This document shows positions 9,611-18,070 of a stretch of 64,000 nt of DNA, one piece after another. The first letter of the stretch is position 1; each line of letters begins with the position of its first letter. Source of the DNA: Gemmatimonadota bacterium (GTDB lineage Bacteria; Gemmatimonadota; Gemmatimonadetes; Gemmatimonadales; GWC2-71-9); assembly GCA_025357945.1 (NCBI GenBank), contig JANYLJ010000054.1:1-64000 (forward strand), given 5' to 3'. Under the pieces are notes generated by a model. That model had not been told where the DNA came from. It saw only the letters and a list, made by a program, of their open reading frames with translations, and searched no databases. The position numbers and the translations under genes are program-made.

Positions 9611-10929
9611 ACAAGCCGACCGTGGCGATCGTTGGGCGACCGAATGTCGGCAAGTCCACACTCTTCAATCGGCTGGTCGGCGGCCGCGAGGCGATCGTGT
9701 CGGACCGCGCCGGTACGACGCGCGACCGCCACTTCGGCGACGCCACCTGGAACGGTCGCGATTTCTGGGTCGTCGACACCGGCGGTCTCGTGCCCGATTC
9801 CCAGGAAACGATGGACCGGGCGATCCGCACCCAGGTCGAACACGCGGTGAACGAGGCCGACGTGGTGCTCCTGCTGGTCGATGGCGCCGAGGGAATCAAT
9901 CCGGTGGACGAGGACATCGCGCGGCGCCTGCGGAGCTCGGGTCGCACCGTGATGCTCGCCGTCAACAAGCTCGATGATCTCAGCCGTCACGATGCGCGCT
10001 TTCCGTTCTATGCCCTCGGGCTCGGCGAGCCGTGGCCAGTGTCGGCAAGCGTCGGCCAGGGAAGCGGCGACCTGCTGGACGCCCTCGTCGCCGCGCTGCC
10101 GGCGGCGGCGAACGACGAAGACGTGGAGCTCGTGCGGGTGGCCATCGTTGGCCGCCCGAACGTCGGCAAGTCCTCGATCGCCAACAAGCTGCTCGGCGAA
10201 GAACGCCACGTGGTCACGCCGATCGCCGGCACCACACGCGACGCGATCGATTCCACGCTCGTGTATCATGGCAAGTCGATCCGGTTCATCGATACTGCCG
10301 GGCTACGGCGCAAGGCCAAGGTGCAGGACGATGTCGAGTTCTACTCGAACATCCGCACCGAGCGTGCCCTCGGACGGGCCGACGTCTGCCTCCTGGTCGT
10401 CGACGCGGCCCTCGGCCTCCAGAACCAGGACCTGCGAATCGCGAACAGTGCGTGGGAACGCGGCTGCGGGTTGATCGTCGTGGTCAACAAATGGGACCTG
10501 GTCGAGGCGAAGGAGACCAATACGGCCGAACGCGGACAAGCACTCCTGATCGAAAAGGCGCCGTTCCTCGAAAACGTGCCGTTCATTTATGTGTCGGCAT
10601 TGACCGGGCAGCGAGTGCGAAAACTTTTCGACCTGATCCTCGAGGTCGCCCAGGCGCGCACGCAGCGGATCGCGACCGCCGACGTCAATCGCGTCCTGCA
10701 GGACTTGCTGGCCCGGGCCGCGCCACCGCAGAAGGAGGGCCAGGAGGTCAAGCTGCTGTACGCCACGCAGATCGGCACCAGTCCGCCGGCCTTCGTCATC
10801 ATCGGCAACCGCCCCGATGCCGTGCCGGAATCGTATCAGCGCTACCTGCTGCGCGGGTTCCGAACGGCGTGGGGATTCCTCGGCGCGCCGGTACGACTCA
10901 AGATCAACCGACGCGGAGGCAAGGAGTGA
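9607..10929 (+). CDS. der: Ribosome biogenesis GTPase Der
   Basis: A 440-residue protein with two consecutive Era-like GTPase domains and a C-terminal KH-like domain, the layout unique to Der (EngA). Domain 1 has GRPNVGKSTLFN, DTGG and NKLD. Domain 2 has GRPNVGKSSIANKLL, DTAGLRRKAK and NKWD. The C-terminus (about residues 350-440) holds the KH-like fold, ending in INRRGGKE. Der binds the 50S subunit late in assembly and is essential in most bacteria. It overlaps the upstream DUF512 gene (ATGA) and the downstream plsY start, forming a translationally coupled housekeeping operon. Confidence 0.98.
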   Translation: MNKPTVAIVGRPNVGKSTLFNRLVGGREAIVSDRAGTTRDRHFGDATWNGRDFWVVDTGGLVPDSQETMDRAIRTQVEHAVNEADVVLLLVDGAEGINPVDEDIARRLRSSGRTVMLAVNKLDDLSRHDARFPFYALGLGEPWPVSASVGQGSGDLLDALVAALPAAANDEDVELVRVAIVGRPNVGKSSIANKLLGEERHVVTPIAGTTRDAIDSTLVYHGKSIRFIDTAGLRRKAKVQDDVEFYSNIRTERALGRADVCLLVVDAALGLQNQDLRIANSAWERGCGLIVVVNKWDLVEAKETNTAERGQALLIEKAPFLENVPFIYVSALTGQRVRKLFDLILEVAQARTQRIATADVNRVLQDLLARAAPPQKEGQEVKLLYATQIGTSPPAFVIIGNRPDAVPESYQRYLLRGFRTAWGFLGAPVRLKINRRGGKE

Positions 10930-11552
10930 CCGCGCGCATGGCTCTCGCCATCGTCGCCGCGTACTTGCTGGGCGCGATCCCGACGTCCTATCTCGTCGCG
11001 AAGTGGGTCAAGGGTATCGACCTCCGAACCGTTGGCAGCGGCAGCCTCGGCGCCACCAATCTCTACCGCGTCCTCGGCTGGCGATTCGCGATTCCGGTCG
11101 GCATGTTCGACGCGCTCAAGGGAGCGACGCCGGTGGCGGTGTTCGGCCCGTGGGCCGGAACGACCACGACGGGCGCCTTGCTGCTCGGCGGCACGGCAGT
11201 GCTCGGTCACGTGTTCTCCGTCTTCATCAACTTCAACGGCGGTAAGGGTGTGGCGACCAGCGCCGGCATCGTGCTCGGCCTGGCGCCCGGTGCCTTCGGT
11301 GTCACGCTCGCCGTCTGGGGCATCATTCTGTCGATCTCCGGGTACGTCTCGCTGGCGAGCATCACCGCGGCGCTCGTCCTCCCGGCCGCGATCTGGCTGG
11401 TACAGCCGTCGCGTCGCAACATGGTGCTCTGGTTCGCCGGGCTCGCGGTCGTCGTCGTGTGGTTCCACCGCGCCAATATCAAGCGCCTCCTGAATGGCAC
11501 CGAGCATCGCTTCCGCGCCGGCGCCGCGATCCCGCCCGCGGGCCGCGGGTGA
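10926..11552 (+). CDS. plsY: Glycerol-3-phosphate acyltransferase PlsY
   Basis: A membrane acyltransferase of about 208 residues that moves the acyl group from acyl-phosphate to glycerol-3-phosphate, the first step of phospholipid synthesis. Family motifs are present: VGSGSLGATNLYR (the GSxxxGATN loop), GHVFSVFINFNGGKGVAT (phosphate-binding glycine-rich loop) and a late membrane segment ending in HRANIKRLLNGTEHR. The start is taken as GTG 10926, six bases after GGAGG and overlapping the der stop; ATG 10938 is an alternative four codons later. It is followed by gpsA with overlap, pairing acceptor synthesis with acylation. Confidence 0.95.
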   Translation: MTARMALAIVAAYLLGAIPTSYLVAKWVKGIDLRTVGSGSLGATNLYRVLGWRFAIPVGMFDALKGATPVAVFGPWAGTTTTGALLLGGTAVLGHVFSVFINFNGGKGVATSAGIVLGLAPGAFGVTLAVWGIILSISGYVSLASITAALVLPAAIWLVQPSRRNMVLWFAGLAVVVVWFHRANIKRLLNGTEHRFRAGAAIPPAGRG

Positions 11553-12544
11553 GCACCAGCGTCGCCGTGCTCGGCGCCGGCAGTTGGGGCACCGTTCTGG
11601 CCGACCTGCTGGCACGGAAGGGACACAACGTCCATCTCTGGGCATATGAATCCGATGTCGCGCGCTCGATCACGCTCGGCCATGAGAACACAGCCTTCCT
11701 GCCGGGCGTGGCACTCGCGCCAACCCTCCGCGCCACCGATGACCTCACCGCCGTGGTCCGTGGCGCATCCGTCATCTGTTCCGTCGTGCCGAGTCACGTG
11801 TCGCGCAGCACGTGGATGACCATCGCCCCGCAGGTCGCCCAGGGTACTCGCCTGGTGTGCGCCAGCAAGGGAATCGAGACGGACTCGCTCTGCCTCATGG
11901 GCGAGGTCGCCGCGCAATCCTTGCCGCACGCCGTGTTCATCGCGCTGTCCGGCCCGAGCTTCGCCGAAGAGGTACACGCGGGACACCCGACCGCGATTGT
12001 CGCTGCGTCGCGCGACGCGGCGGCCGCCGCCGAAACGCAGCAGCTGTTCTCGACACCCACGTTCCGCGTGTACTCGAGCGATGATGTCGTTGGGGTCACC
12101 CTCGGTGGTTCGCTCAAGAACACGATCGCAATTGCCGCGGGGATTCTTGACGGCCTCGGCCTTGGCAACAATCCGCGCGCTGCGCTGCTTACGCGCGGAC
12201 TCGCCGAGATTGCCCGCCTCGGCGCCGCGCTGGGCGCCAATGCGGCAACGTTTGCCGGACTCGCGGGGATGGGTGACCTGATCCTCACATGTACCGGGGC
12301 GCTGTCGCGGAACCGCCAACTCGGTGTCGCGCTCGCCGGCGGAGCCACGCTCACCGAGTATCAGGCAACGCACCGTACGGCCATCGAAGGCGTGAACACC
12401 ACGCTCGCGGCATCACGCCTCGCGGAGCGCCATGGCGTCGAGATGCCGATTACCCGTCAGGTCGCGGCGGTACTGTTCGAACACGCGTCGCCGCGCGAGG
12501 CAATTCAGGCGTTGATGGAACGGACCCTCAAGGCGGAGCGGTGA
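11549..12544 (+). CDS. gpsA: NAD(P)-dependent glycerol-3-phosphate dehydrogenase GpsA
   Basis: A 331-residue enzyme reducing dihydroxyacetone phosphate to sn-glycerol-3-phosphate for phospholipid synthesis. Motifs: N-terminal dinucleotide-binding GAGSWGTVLADLLA, KGIE, SGPSFAEE, the catalytic lysine in GGSLKN, and AGMGDLILTCTGALSRNR. The start is GTG 11549, which overlaps the plsY stop (GTGA); the longer ORF in the track extends antisense-like sequence upstream. The neighbour plsY uses the product directly, so the two genes form a functional pair. Confidence 0.97.
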   Translation: MSTSVAVLGAGSWGTVLADLLARKGHNVHLWAYESDVARSITLGHENTAFLPGVALAPTLRATDDLTAVVRGASVICSVVPSHVSRSTWMTIAPQVAQGTRLVCASKGIETDSLCLMGEVAAQSLPHAVFIALSGPSFAEEVHAGHPTAIVAASRDAAAAAETQQLFSTPTFRVYSSDDVVGVTLGGSLKNTIAIAAGILDGLGLGNNPRAALLTRGLAEIARLGAALGANAATFAGLAGMGDLILTCTGALSRNRQLGVALAGGATLTEYQATHRTAIEGVNTTLAASRLAERHGVEMPITRQVAAVLFEHASPREAIQALMERTLKAER

Positions 12545-12546
12545 GC

Positions 12547-13035
12547 ATGACGTTACCGCAACCGATGCAACAGTTCTTCTCAATCGGTGAGGTCTGCGCA
12601 CTCACGGACCTCAAGCCCCACGTCCTGCGGTATTGGGAGAGCCAGTTCCGGTTTCTCAGCCCGGCGAAGAACCGCTCCGGCAACCGGGTGTACAAGGCGC
12701 GCGAAGTCGAGCTGATCATGCTCGTCAAGCACCTCCTCTACACCGAGAAGTTCACGATCGAGGGCGCCCGTTTGCGCCTCGATCAGTATCGCCGCACCGG
12801 CGACCTCAAGACAGCCGGTAGGCAGGCGATGCGATACGAGACCGTCCGCGAAGTGCGGCGCGGCCTCGATGACGTGCTTGCGGTGCTCGACGGCCGCGAG
12901 CCGGCCGTCCGGCCGATGCGCGCCGAAGCGGTCCTAGCGCCGGCGGCACCGGCTGTCACTACCGCGAAAGCCGGTCCCACGCTGGTGCGCGACCAGGCGT
13001 CCACCGGCAGCGAAGAGCAGCTCAGCCTGGCGTGA
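12547..13035 (+). CDS. MerR family transcriptional regulator
   Basis: About 162 residues. An N-terminal winged helix-turn-helix of MerR type is clear: FFSIGEVCALTDLKPHVLRYWESQF, then RVYKAREVELIMLVKHLLY. A short helix follows, and an Ala/Pro-rich tail with no metal- or drug-binding cysteines, so it is a small HTH-only MerR-like protein. ATG 12547 is preferred over GTG 12541 because GGAG sits nine bases upstream. It is the last gene of the der-plsY-gpsA operon, overlapping or abutting gpsA. Similar short MerR proteins accompany lipid and cell-envelope genes in many phyla. Targets are unknown. Confidence 0.9.
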   Translation: MTLPQPMQQFFSIGEVCALTDLKPHVLRYWESQFRFLSPAKNRSGNRVYKAREVELIMLVKHLLYTEKFTIEGARLRLDQYRRTGDLKTAGRQAMRYETVREVRRGLDDVLAVLDGREPAVRPMRAEAVLAPAAPAVTTAKAGPTLVRDQASTGSEEQLSLA

Positions 13036-13041
13036 CCGGCG

Positions 13042-14034
13042 TCAGGTTTCAGCGGTGGACTTCTTGGCGTCTCCCATAAGCAGCAGCGCCATCAGCCCGA
13101 TCGCCATCCACGCCAACTCGCGCACCCGGCTCAGCAACGCCGCCGACGTCCCCATCTTCGGGTCGAGGCCGAGCCAGGCGAACACCAGGTACGCGCCCCC
13201 TTCCTTCGAACCCATCTCGAACGGCATGAAGAAGAGCAGGTTCGTGATGAGGGACGACATATTCGCCACCACGTACGCTCGCGGGAAATCGAGGCCGAGG
13301 CCGAGGCCGTAGAAGATGATCGTGTACTCGAACGTGCACAGGATGCGGCCAGCCACCTCGGTCGCCAGTGCCCACTTGAACTGGCCTGGCGCCGCATGGA
13401 TCGCCGTGAGCTCGCGATCGAGTTCCTGCAGACGCCCGCGATTCTGCTCGAGACGCGTCGCCAGCCGGCGTAACGGCCCCAGCCTCCCGAGTAGCGCCAC
13501 GCCTCGCTCAAAAATGCCGTCACGATGCTGCGACAGCAGAAAGAAGGCCGCCCCGGTGAAGGCAAGCGTCGCCGCGCCGAGCATCGCGAAGATCGCCGGC
13601 GTGTGCGGGAGCAGGATCGCGGCCGGGATCACCGCCGTGAGAAAAACGATGATATGCGATGTGGCGTGCAGGAAGCGGAAGCCGACCACTGAGCCGACTG
13701 CGCACCGGGTGCCGAGCAATGGGGTCGCCCCGGCCACCTTGAGCGGTTCGCCGCCCAGCGAGAACACCGGAGTGGCGTAGTTCATCGCGAACGAGCTGAT
13801 GGAGAGGAGGTAGGCCCGCCAGAAGGTAAATTCGGGCGGTCGATTCGGAATCAGGAGCTGCCAGGCTCGGGCGTTGCAGGCGTAGACCAATCCCCACAGC
13901 GCAATCAACGGACCGACCACCCAGGCGGAGTCGCGGAGACTGTGCCAGAGCAGCTCCGGCCCGCTGTGGATGATGACGACCGCCAGCACGACGGCACCGA
14001 GAACAAACGCGCCGATGCGGACGAACTTGTTCAT
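13042..14034 (-). CDS. UPF0104 / lysylphosphatidylglycerol synthase TM-like membrane protein
   Basis: A 330-residue polytopic protein with about eight hydrophobic segments, starting NKFVRIGAFVLGAVVLAVVII. It belongs to the YbhN/LPG_synthase_TM superfamily, as judged from the N-terminal helices, NYATPVFSLGGEPLKV and the late LLFFMPFEMGSKEGGAY segment. These proteins are flippase-like lipid or lipid-linked substrate translocators; the aminoacyl-transferase domain of MprF is absent. Its ATG overlaps the stop of the Gfo/Idh gene (ATGA), making it the last gene of a seven-gene operon. The likely role is moving that pathway's lipid or polyol product across the inner membrane, which is inference. 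It converges with the merR gene with only six bases between stops. Confidence 0.88.
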   Translation of the reverse strand: MNKFVRIGAFVLGAVVLAVVIIHSGPELLWHSLRDSAWVVGPLIALWGLVYACNARAWQLLIPNRPPEFTFWRAYLLSISSFAMNYATPVFSLGGEPLKVAGATPLLGTRCAVGSVVGFRFLHATSHIIVFLTAVIPAAILLPHTPAIFAMLGAATLAFTGAAFFLLSQHRDGIFERGVALLGRLGPLRRLATRLEQNRGRLQELDRELTAIHAAPGQFKWALATEVAGRILCTFEYTIIFYGLGLGLDFPRAYVVANMSSLITNLLFFMPFEMGSKEGGAYLVFAWLGLDPKMGTSAALLSRVRELAWMAIGLMALLLMGDAKKSTAET

Positions 14035-15038
14035 CCGAACGTGACCCGACGCCCCTCGGCGGACGATCGAGACGCGGCGTCCAGCAGCGTGGCGACCCGT
14101 TCGATCTCCATCAGGCTCGCCTCGCTCTCGCCCCGATCGATCGCGTCGGCAAAGTCGCCGAGAATCCGGCTCATCCAGCCGGCGTATTCACGCTTTTCCA
14201 ACTGGGTGCTGAAGTCGGTCGTCTCGGTACGGCCGTCGCGCCGAACGAGACGCAGCAGTCCGCCCACCCACTCTACCATCCCTTCATCGCCAATGAAGCG
14301 GATCCGATTCTCCCGCTCCTGGCCCGCCCACGTCAACGTCAGTGTGGCGGTGCGCTGCCCGTAGTCGATCAGCAGGTGCGCCGTGTCTTCCACATCGTAA
14401 CTGCTGTGGCCCAAAGAGGTAAGGTGAGCCAGCATGGCATCCGGCATCCCGGCGACGTCGAGCAGCAGGTACAACAGGTGCGTGCCATGATCGAGCAGCA
14501 CACCACCGAGGCTGTTCTCTTTGCGCCCCCGCCAGGGCACACCGCCAGCGATCGCGCCGCGATCCGCCTCGGCGCGGTAGACGTGAAACTCCGCCAGGTG
14601 CCAGCGTCCGATGGCGCCAGCATCAAGCAACCCGCGCAGCGCAATCCAGGCCGGGTTCTGGCGGTACTGATGACAGGGGAAGAGGACGCGGTTCGCGGCC
14701 CGCGCGGCAGCAGCGAGTTCCCGCGCTTCGGGTGCATTCACGGCGACCGGTTTCTCGCAGAACACGTGCAGCCCGCGCGCGAGCGCATCGAGCACCAGAG
14801 CCCGGTGCGTGGCGGTTGGCGTGCAGATATCCACGAAGTCGATCGGACCAGTCGCCGCCGCCGCACTCAGTGACGCGTAGACCGGAAGACCACCGAGCTC
14901 GGGTGCCGGTTGGCGCGAATCCACCGCGCCAACGACCCGGAGCCGCGACGCGATCTGTGCGTCGTGGGTGTAGGCGGGGACGTGTGCCAGTCGCGCGACG
15001 CCACCGGCGCCGACGATTACTCCCTGCCGCAGCGTCAC
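14031..15038 (-). CDS. Gfo/Idh/MocA family oxidoreductase
   Basis: About 335 residues. The N-terminal Rossmann fold (VIVGAGGVARLAHVPAY), the EKPVAVN motif that positions the nicotinamide and catalytic Lys, and a C-terminal alpha/beta dimerisation domain (GGVLLDHGTHLLYLLLDV) identify the family of sugar, inositol and scyllo-inosose dehydrogenases. The true start is GTG 15038, overlapping the TAG stop of the CDP-alcohol transferase by one base. The track's longer ORF only adds antisense sequence. The substrate is likely a polyol or sugar derivative used by this operon; myo-inositol dehydrogenase-like chemistry is possible but not shown. Confidence 0.9.
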   Translation of the reverse strand: MTLRQGVIVGAGGVARLAHVPAYTHDAQIASRLRVVGAVDSRQPAPELGGLPVYASLSAAAATGPIDFVDICTPTATHRALVLDALARGLHVFCEKPVAVNAPEARELAAAARAANRVLFPCHQYRQNPAWIALRGLLDAGAIGRWHLAEFHVYRAEADRGAIAGGVPWRGRKENSLGGVLLDHGTHLLYLLLDVAGMPDAMLAHLTSLGHSSYDVEDTAHLLIDYGQRTATLTLTWAGQERENRIRFIGDEGMVEWVGGLLRLVRRDGRTETTDFSTQLEKREYAGWMSRILGDFADAIDRGESEASLMEIERVATLLDAASRSSAEGRRVTFG

Positions 15039-15928
15039 TATGCCGCCTGGGCCAGCCGTTGCGCATCCGGGTGGAGGACCATCGCGGCGTGTCGTTCGTG
15101 GACGACGAGGATCGCGACGAGCACGCCGGACATTGGCACCAGCGTCACCCAGAGGAAGGCCGCAGGATGGCCGGGAACGACCGTCACCGCCAGCAGCAGG
15201 AACCGGATGTTCTGGCCGATCCAGGCGCATTGACGAACGACCGGCCGCTGCAGTTCAGCCCACCGGTCGGCCAAATCGGGGACGCGCAGGCCCGAGCGCA
15301 GGCGACGCACCAGCTCGAGCGATCGCGGTACCATCCTACCGGTGCGCTCCAGGTAGTTGTGATAGAAGCGGAGCTGCGCCGCCGCGACCGCGGTGTGCGC
15401 CGGGATGGCCGCCATGTCGTCGGCCAGGTTCAACTCGCCGCGGCCGCCCTCGGCAAGGTAGAGGTACAACTGCCGGATGTAGTCGACGGCGCCGCTCTGG
15501 CGGGCGTGGGCGAGTCCGGCCGCCACGCCCAGCGGTACGACCAGCCACCACGCCGCACCGGCGACGATCAGCCGGGCAATGAGGTGGCAGTACATGTTCG
15601 TGAAGCGCGCTCCGTCGGAGATGCCGTCAAGGATCTTTCCGAATCGGGTCGCGGTGCCGCGCATGCGGGCGAGCTGGCCATCGGCGCTGTCGAAGATATC
15701 GGATACGACAAACAGCGCGACACCGAGCGCGTTGAGCGCGACGCTGTTGTAGAAAAGCAGATGCCCAGCGGCCAGGCCAACGAGCAACGCCACCAGCGTC
15801 ACCTGGTCGGGGGAAACCGCCGTCGGCAGGCACGCCCGCGCGATCCGCAACCCGATTGGCCGGAAGAAGACTGTGTCAGTCCACTCCTCGATGGCCGGAC
15901 CCTTATCGAACGAGGCGTTCACTGGCAT
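15038..15928 (-). CDS. CDP-alcohol phosphatidyltransferase family protein
   Basis: About 296 residues with multiple membrane helices. It contains the complete CDP-alcohol phosphotransferase signature: DG(x2)AR(x8)G(x3)D(x3)D, read here as DGQLARMRGTATRFGKILDGISD. These aspartates bind the metal and CDP-alcohol. The start is ATG 15928, with AAGGAG nine bases upstream. It overlaps the end of the aminotransferase gene by 26 bases. The enzyme should join a CDP-activated alcohol to a hydroxyl acceptor, either a lipid or a small polyol. With a nucleotidyltransferase, ATP-grasp enzyme and oxidoreductase in the same operon, the product may be an unusual head group or di-polyol phosphate (inference). 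Confidence 0.92.
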   Translation of the reverse strand: MPVNASFDKGPAIEEWTDTVFFRPIGLRIARACLPTAVSPDQVTLVALLVGLAAGHLLFYNSVALNALGVALFVVSDIFDSADGQLARMRGTATRFGKILDGISDGARFTNMYCHLIARLIVAGAAWWLVVPLGVAAGLAHARQSGAVDYIRQLYLYLAEGGRGELNLADDMAAIPAHTAVAAAQLRFYHNYLERTGRMVPRSLELVRRLRSGLRVPDLADRWAELQRPVVRQCAWIGQNIRFLLLAVTVVPGHPAAFLWVTLVPMSGVLVAILVVHERHAAMVLHPDAQRLAQAA

Positions 15929-17243
15929 CGCGGAGGACTCCTTCCATGATGGCGAGCGCCTCGAGCGCATCGCTCTCTTCAATGACGAGCGGCGGATTGA
16001 TGCGGACTTCCGGACTGTACAGCATCGAGAGCACACCGCGGGCGAGCAGCGCGTCGAAGATCTCCCGGGTGATCGTGCGGTCGAGCAGCTTGCCGGTCGC
16101 CGGATGCACCAGGTCCATGCCGATCATCAGCCCGCGTCCGCGCACGTCCCGCACGATCGGGATGTCACCTTCCCACGCCCGCATCACTGCGAGCATCTTC
16201 TCGCCGATGCGGTGGGCGCGGGACGGCAGGTCTTCCTCGAGCGTGATACTGATCGCGGCGAGGGCGGCCGCGGCCGCCAGCGGATTGCCACCGTAGCTCG
16301 ACGAGCTGCCGCTCGGATTGGCCCACGGCATCGAGAACGCGACCTTCTCGGTGGCAATGACACCGCTCATCGGGAAGCCGCCGCCGAACGCTTTTCCCAC
16401 GGTCATGATGTCGGGCACGATGCCATCGTGCTCGACGCCGAACAGCTTGCCGGTCCGCCCAAAGCCGGTGATCATCTCGTCGGCGATCAGCACGGCGCCG
16501 AGTTCGTCGGCGAGCTTGCGCAGTTCGCGGAGGAACCCCGGGGCCGGCACAATGTTGCCGGCGGTGCCCTGGATCGGCTCGACGATGATCGCGGCGACGT
16601 TGTTGGTGGTTTCCAACTGGATCTTGCGCCGCAGGAAGTGGATCGCGCGCTGGAGGCATTCCTGCGGCGACGCCGAGTTGAACTCATCGCGGGACGGGCT
16701 GGCATACGGCGAGAGATAGCAACCGGGCATCAGCGGCCCGAGGTCGTGCTTGAACGGGCCACCGAGCAACGGAAGCACACCACCGGTCTTGCCGTGATAG
16801 CCGCCCCAGAACGCGATCACCTCGGTCTTCTTGGTGTGCGACTTGGCCAGCCGGAGTGCGGCTTCCACGGCCTCGGCGCCGCTGGAGTAGAACTGGGTCC
16901 GGTTGCAGTCGCCGGGCGTGATGCTGGCAATCAACTTCACCAGTTCCGCGCGGTGCGCGGTGGCGAAGCTGCCCACATGCAACCGGGCCACCTGCTTTTG
17001 CAGCGCGGCGACATACTTCGGGTGACCATAGCCGAGACTTGCGACGCAAATACCGGCCATCAGGTCGATGTAGCGGTTGCCATCACGGTCCCACAGGATG
17101 GCTCCTTCGCCGCGATCGAACGCCAGCCGGCTGAAGAGCGCGACGCCCTGGGTGCCGGGTGCCGCGAACTCTGATTCTGCGGCAAATGTTGCCAGGGACT
17201 GCGGACCGGGCACGGTCGCGATCGGCGCCGTCGAAGTGGTCAT
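15903..17243 (-). CDS. Class III PLP-dependent aminotransferase
   Basis: About 446 residues of a fold-type I, class III aminotransferase. Visible motifs include NRYIDLMAGICVASLGYGHP, YSSGAEAVEAALRLAKSHT, FWGGYHGKT, EPIQGTAG, IADEMITGFGRTGK and the PLP lysine in TVGKAFGGGFP. ATG 17243 is chosen; upstream sequence lacks family resemblance. It overlaps the upstream ATP-grasp gene by four bases (ATGA). Relatives transaminate omega-amino acids, ornithine, glutamate semialdehyde or amino sugars. In this operon it probably places an amino group on a polyol or keto sugar intermediate, which is inference from context. Confidence 0.92.
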   Translation of the reverse strand: MTTSTAPIATVPGPQSLATFAAESEFAAPGTQGVALFSRLAFDRGEGAILWDRDGNRYIDLMAGICVASLGYGHPKYVAALQKQVARLHVGSFATAHRAELVKLIASITPGDCNRTQFYSSGAEAVEAALRLAKSHTKKTEVIAFWGGYHGKTGGVLPLLGGPFKHDLGPLMPGCYLSPYASPSRDEFNSASPQECLQRAIHFLRRKIQLETTNNVAAIIVEPIQGTAGNIVPAPGFLRELRKLADELGAVLIADEMITGFGRTGKLFGVEHDGIVPDIMTVGKAFGGGFPMSGVIATEKVAFSMPWANPSGSSSSYGGNPLAAAAALAAISITLEEDLPSRAHRIGEKMLAVMRAWEGDIPIVRDVRGRGLMIGMDLVHPATGKLLDRTITREIFDALLARGVLSMLYSPEVRINPPLVIEESDALEALAIMEGVLRDASERLVR

Positions 17244-18070
17244 CGAATGCTCCGTTGCATGGCGGAAGCCTCGGCGAGTTGTGCGATCGCGGCGGCGGCC
17301 TCCTGGCGCACCGGCGCGAAACTCGGCCAATCGTTGAGATCGACCAGCGTCGGGTGAGTCGGTGAGGGCACGACGGCGTCGCCGCCGAACACGTTCAAGC
17401 CGACCACCCGCGCCGCCGCAAAGGCGAGGCGGCGCAGGACGTTCAGATCCACCGTGTCGCTGTCCACCGGACGCCCATCCTCGCGAAAGGCGTGGAACAG
17501 CGAGCCATCACCCACGCCATAGAATTTGAGTACCGGACCGGGCACGTGCGCCTGCACCGCCACTTGCTTCACGCCACGGGCTCCGAAGCCCGCCAGAACC
17601 GACGCCAGTTCGTCGCGGCTGGTACGGACCACGTCGGTCGCTTGTTGCGCATGCACGTCGCCACGCTTGACCCAGAACTCGCCATCCGGCAACTCGGTTT
17701 CGAACATCGGCGCGTCGGTCGTCGGCAGCATCACGGTCAGCGGGAAGGGAAGGCCCGACGCGTCGAGCGTCCGCACCAACCGGTGACGGTGACATCCGAG
17801 GACAGTCGACGGCCGGTTGAGGATGCATGCGCCGCGTTCCTCGAGGTCGAGGAGATGCATCGAGGCGGCGCTCCCCTGGCACATGTTGAGGTAGAGATCC
17901 GCATCGGGAATGATGCCGGCTTCGACGTCGCGCTCGCCCAGCCGCTCGACCGCCCAGCCATTCTCGGCCAGTCGCGCCGTCGTCGCGTCCATGATCGCGG
18001 CGTCATTGTTCCGATGCCGGCCCGGTGAATACGTCGCGCTTCGGTAAATCGCCAACACCCGCATGGTCAT
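17240..18070 (-). CDS. ATP-grasp-like protein, resembling inositol phosphate kinases
   Basis: A 276-residue protein that looks like an ATP-grasp enzyme. The central lobe has FWVKRGDVHAQ (nucleotide-binding lysine), then VQAHVPGPVLKFYGVGDG, and the C-terminal metal-binding strand LVDLNDWPSF. This order, particularly 'VQ.HvpGpvlKfYgVG' and 'DlNdwPsF', resembles the inositol 1,3,4-trisphosphate 5/6-kinase branch (QxFxxHxGxxxKVYVVG and DxNxFP) as well as RimK-type ligases. The start ATG 18070 overlaps the nucleotidyltransferase stop. The reaction may be phosphorylation of a polyol or an amide ligation. Sequence alone does not decide. Confidence 0.75.
   Translation of the reverse strand: MTMRVLAIYRSATYSPGRHRNNDAAIMDATTARLAENGWAVERLGERDVEAGIIPDADLYLNMCQGSAASMHLLDLEERGACILNRPSTVLGCHRHRLVRTLDASGLPFPLTVMLPTTDAPMFETELPDGEFWVKRGDVHAQQATDVVRTSRDELASVLAGFGARGVKQVAVQAHVPGPVLKFYGVGDGSLFHAFREDGRPVDSDTVDLNVLRRLAFAAARVVGLNVFGGDAVVPSPTHPTLVDLNDWPSFAPVRQEAAAAIAQLAEASAMQRSIR

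Noticed and set aside
8183-10269. Long minus-strand ORFs (275 and 420 codons)
   Set aside because: Antisense to the DUF512 gene and der; compositionally shadow-like.
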